64,000 nucleotides of DNA from NCBI RefSeq assembly GCF_003020585.1, contig NZ_PXUE01000003.1:248001-312000 (forward strand). Reading direction: 5' to 3'. The DNA is from Chryseobacterium aurantiacum. GTDB lineage: Bacteria > Bacteroidota > Bacteroidia > Flavobacteriales > Weeksellaceae. Shown piece by piece: positions 61,487-64,000 of this stretch (position 1 is the stretch's first letter; each line of letters begins with the position of its first letter). The position numbers were made by a program, and so were the translations under genes. The notes below the pieces were generated by a model. That model saw only the letters and a list, made by a program, of their open reading frames with translations, searched no databases and had not been told where the DNA came from.

Positions 61487-62592
61487 TTGGCTCTTTTGAT
61501 ATAAAGATAAAGGGTAAGCGGAAGAAACACCAGATTCGGCAACCACATTGCCAAGGCTGGAGATAAACTTTTATTCTCTGACACTACTTTCAATGCTTCA
61601 AATGAAAACACGAAGAGAAAAGCCAAGGAAATCCCTATGGCAAGGTTGACCCCCAGTCCTCCTCTTTTCTTTTGGGAAGACAGCGACAGTGCCAAAAAGG
61701 TAAGAATAATGATAGAAACAGGCATTGAGGTTCTTTGGTGAAGCTCATTAAGATAGGAATTCAGGTTACTGTTTCCTCTTGCTTTTTCTCTTTCAATAAA
61801 TTTTAACAGTTCAGGAGTCGTTTTATTTTGTCCTAAAAGCTCGTTTGGAAAAAGTTCCTCCGGTGAATGTCCGTAGTTTTTCCTAAGCTCTATTCCACTT
61901 CCTAATTTTTCGGTATTGTCTTTATTGATGGTTTTTTCAAGGTAATTATTTAGAACGAACTGCTTTTTGGTATTATCCCAATATACATCACCCGCTTTCA
62001 GTTCGTACACCATTCTTCTGTCTTTATCAAATTTCTGATAAACAAAACTGGATCCTCTTTTTTCTCTTTTGTTCCAGGAATCCACAAAGATGTACTCTGT
62101 TTTGCTAAGCTGTGAGGAAGCCGGGGCTGTTCCCAGGATCTTTTCCTTATTGGCCGCGTTATAGGTATAAGCTTCTAACTCGTTCTTTTTGATATTGGCC
62201 CAAGGAAGGACCATATGATACACCAGCATTGCAACTAATGCAATCAGGATTGAAGTATAAAGATAAGGTTTTGAAAACCTATGAAAACTGGCTCCACTAC
62301 TAATAATGGCTACAATTTCGGTATTATTGGCCATTCTGGAGGTAAAGTAAATAACCGTAATAAATACCAGAATGGAAAGGAACGTCACCACAAGGTTAAC
62401 GATCCAGAAAGGATAAAAATGAATCAGGAAGTACACCAAATCAAGCTTTGGATCAAGCGCCTTTGCATTTTCTATCCTTGGGATCTTTTGCTGCACATCT
62501 ATGACAAGCACCACTATAGACAATAGCACCAGCATGAAACTAAAAGTTCCAAGGTATTTTTTAATGATATATTTGTCTACAATTTTAAGCAT
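61480..62592 (-). CDS. LptF/LptG-family permease
   Basis: 370 residues, YjgP/YjgQ family. One N-terminal helix (YLGTFSFMLVLLSIVVLVI), two further helices (WIVNLVVTFLSILVFITVIYF; ILIALVAMLVYHMVLPW), a large periplasmic beta domain, and three C-terminal helices. These proteins form the LptBFG complex that pulls lipopolysaccharide out of the inner membrane. Whether it is the F or G subunit is not decided. It follows tgt by 7 nt on the same strand and converges with birA. Confidence 0.9.
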   Translation of the reverse strand: MLKIVDKYIIKKYLGTFSFMLVLLSIVVLVIDVQQKIPRIENAKALDPKLDLVYFLIHFYPFWIVNLVVTFLSILVFITVIYFTSRMANNTEIVAIISSGASFHRFSKPYLYTSILIALVAMLVYHMVLPWANIKKNELEAYTYNAANKEKILGTAPASSQLSKTEYIFVDSWNKREKRGSSFVYQKFDKDRRMVYELKAGDVYWDNTKKQFVLNNYLEKTINKDNTEKLGSGIELRKNYGHSPEELFPNELLGQNKTTPELLKFIEREKARGNSNLNSYLNELHQRTSMPVSIIILTFLALSLSSQKKRGGLGVNLAIGISLAFLFVFSFEALKVVSENKSLSPALAMWLPNLVFLPLTLYLYIKRANQ

Positions 62593-62599
62593 AATTCTC

Positions 62600-63730
62600 T
62601 TACATTCTTTGTCTAAGAACTGGTACTACAGATTTTTTCCATTCGTAGAAATCTCCGGCTATGATGTGCTCTCTTGCCACCTTAACCAGGTCAAGGTAAA
62701 ATGCAAGATTATGAATTGAAGCAATCTGTTTTGCCAGATATTCTTTGGATACAAATAAGTGACGAAGATACGCTTTTGAATATTCTCGGTCTACAAAGCT
62801 GGTTCCAAATTCGTCAAGAGGCGAAAAATCACGCTTCCATTTCTCATTTTTAAGGTTCATCACTCCCTGCCATGTGAAAAGCATTGCATTTCTTGCATTT
62901 CTTGTAGGCATTACGCAATCCATCATATCGATTCCCAACCCAATGGATTCCAAAATATTCCAAGGAGTTCCTACTCCCATCAGATATCTTGGTTTTTCTT
63001 TTGGAAGAATATCGGTTACTTCATCAGTAATCCTGTACATTTCTTCTTCCGGCTCGCCTACAGAAAGTCCTCCTATGGCGTTTCCTTCAGCTCCTGCCTC
63101 AGAAATCACCTCTGCAGATATTTTTCTTAGATCAGAATAGGTAGATCCCTGTACAATAGGGAAAAGCCTTTGTTTATGACCGTACAACTCAGGGTTATCA
63201 TTGGTCCAGTCAATACATCTTTTCAACCAACGGTGGGTAAGTTCCATTGATGATTTTGCCTGATTATATTCGCAAGGATAAGGTGTACACTCATCAAAAG
63301 CCATGAAGATATCTGCTCCGATCTGTCTTTGGATTTCCATAGATCTTTCGGGAGAAAACATATGGTAGCTTCCGTCGATATGAGACTTGAATCGAGCCCC
63401 TTCCTCTGTCATTTTTCTGTTACTTGCCAATGAAAAAACCTGAAAACCTCCTGAGTCTGTAAGAATTGGAAGGTCCCAATTCATGAACTTATGCAGACCT
63501 CCTGCGTCCTGCATGGTTTCCATACCGGGACGAAGGTAAAGGTGATAGGTATTACCCAAAATAATCTGGGCCTTAATGTCTTCTTTTAATTCTCTCTGAT
63601 GAACTGTTTTTACACTTGCAACAGTTCCCACCGGCATAAAAATAGGAGTTTGGATCTTTCCGTGATCCGTAGTAATCTCCCCTGCCCTTGCTTTTCCTTC
63701 AGAGGTTTTTTCTATATTAAAAAATTTCAT
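62600..63730 (-). CDS. tgt: tRNA-guanine transglycosylase (queuine tRNA-ribosyltransferase)
   Basis: Exchanges guanine at position 34 of certain tRNAs for a queuosine precursor. About 376 residues from the ATG giving MKFFNIEKTSEGK; a longer start nine codons upstream is possible. Catalytic features intact: ILTDSGGFQVFSL (Asp, about 90-100) and MMDCVMPTRNARN (nucleophile Asp). However, the three Cys of the zinc site (C-x-C-x2-C) are replaced: the segment is SPLDEFGTSFVDREYS (about 303-318), with Gly309, Ser311 and Asp314 at those positions. The fourth ligand-type His (IASIHNL, about 340) remains. Downstream lptF/G shares the operon. Confidence 0.93.
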   Translation of the reverse strand: MKFFNIEKTSEGKARAGEITTDHGKIQTPIFMPVGTVASVKTVHQRELKEDIKAQIILGNTYHLYLRPGMETMQDAGGLHKFMNWDLPILTDSGGFQVFSLASNRKMTEEGARFKSHIDGSYHMFSPERSMEIQRQIGADIFMAFDECTPYPCEYNQAKSSMELTHRWLKRCIDWTNDNPELYGHKQRLFPIVQGSTYSDLRKISAEVISEAGAEGNAIGGLSVGEPEEEMYRITDEVTDILPKEKPRYLMGVGTPWNILESIGLGIDMMDCVMPTRNARNAMLFTWQGVMNLKNEKWKRDFSPLDEFGTSFVDREYSKAYLRHLFVSKEYLAKQIASIHNLAFYLDLVKVAREHIIAGDFYEWKKSVVPVLRQRM

Positions 63731-63800
63731 TCGTATATTTTTAAAATTCACCGCCATCAGCGGTTAATCATTATTCGGGAAGAACCCGCTTCATCATTAT

Positions 63801-64000
63801 TTATTTTACGAAAGGCATCAGTCCTCCATTCTGTTTTTTCTTATCCTCAATATATTTTTTGGCCTTGGGATCTTTCTTCAGCAAAATTTCCTGAGCATCA
63901 TCCACTATCCCCTCCATTTCTTCTTTAATCACATAGTATTTAAAGCTTTCCGTGAAGTCATCAGGTTTTACTTTGTGCGTTTTCAACACGAATCTTGTGC
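63801..64000 (-). CDS. DUF4296-like protein (partial)
   Basis: C-terminal ~66 residues of a gene running in from the right edge (the frame is open to base 64000). TESFKYYVIKEEMEGIVDDAQ and the Lys-rich end KKYIEDKKKQNGG fit the pattern F-x-S-x-x-YY of the Bacteroidota DUF4296 family, from memory. The GTG at 63989 is internal. tgt begins 70 nt later with no obvious promoter, suggesting a shared transcript. Function unknown. Confidence 0.5.
   Translation of the reverse strand, partial: TRFVLKTHKVKPDDFTESFKYYVIKEEMEGIVDDAQEILLKKDPKAKKYIEDKKKQNGGLMPFVK

Overview
The window is an AT-rich chromosomal segment of a Bacteroidota bacterium, most likely a flavobacterium of the Chryseobacterium/Weeksellaceae type. 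The case rests on five type IX secretion (T9SS) cargo proteins with type A or type B C-terminal sorting domains, an exosortase XrtF pair, several Bacteroidota-only families (DUF4293, DUF5689, DUF6702, the N-terminal VGINT/DVNG motif), a Rho with a long disordered insertion, and 23 upstream matches to the Bacteroidota -7 promoter element TAnnTTTG. Shine-Dalgarno sites are generally absent. I see no rRNA, tRNA, CRISPR array, insertion sequence or prophage. Most genes are core or lineage-typical.

Layout. 1-1.6 kb: end of a SulP/STAS anion transporter, beta-carbonic anhydrase and pth. 1.7-6.2 kb (minus): two paralogous lipoproteins, then an operon of three paralogous secreted VGINT/DVNG proteins. 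6.5-9.9 kb: mfd. 10-15.3 kb: small lipoprotein and secreted genes, a GH3-family enzyme and an MFS transporter. 15.5-27 kb: four large modular T9SS type-B surface proteins in two pairs, separated by dnaB and rnhA. 27-30.2 kb: nitroreductase, nadB and nadC. 30.4-35.6 kb: TonB-dependent receptor, small membrane protein, asd and a CDF metal exporter. 35.7-36.7 kb (minus): xrtF and its partner. 36.9-39.9 kb: a likely operon of an AmgK-like sugar kinase, a stand-alone RapZ C-terminal domain, a MurU-like nucleotidyltransferase and a LOG-family protein. 40.8-47.4 kb: DUF5689 lipoprotein and TonB-dependent receptor, divergent from a secreted EEP-family nuclease or phosphatase. 47.6-55.9 kb: T9SS vWA protein, superoxide dismutase, rho, DUF4293, M28 peptidase, ABC exporter and DUF1801. 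56-60.7 kb (minus): rsfS, ftsH, a LUD protein, cdsA and psd. 60.8-64 kb: birA, then (minus) a partial DUF4296-like gene, tgt and an LptF/LptG permease.

How the genes fit together. The strongest system-level candidate is 36.9-39.2 kb. There an anomeric amino-sugar kinase-like protein, an amino-sugar-phosphate sensor-like domain (RapZ-C binds GlcN6P in E. coli) and a sugar-1-phosphate nucleotidyltransferase-like protein are adjacent, which suggests a peptidoglycan-sugar salvage route with a built-in sensor. A second candidate is the DUF5689/TonB receptor/EEP locus, possibly for capturing extracellular nucleic acid or phosphate. Other points worth attention are start codons only 3-4 nt after a -7 box (GH3, MFS, dnaB, nitroreductase, xrtF), which predict leaderless mRNAs, a tRNA-guanine transglycosylase lacking its three zinc cysteines, and TTG starts for rnhA, cdsA and the LUD gene.
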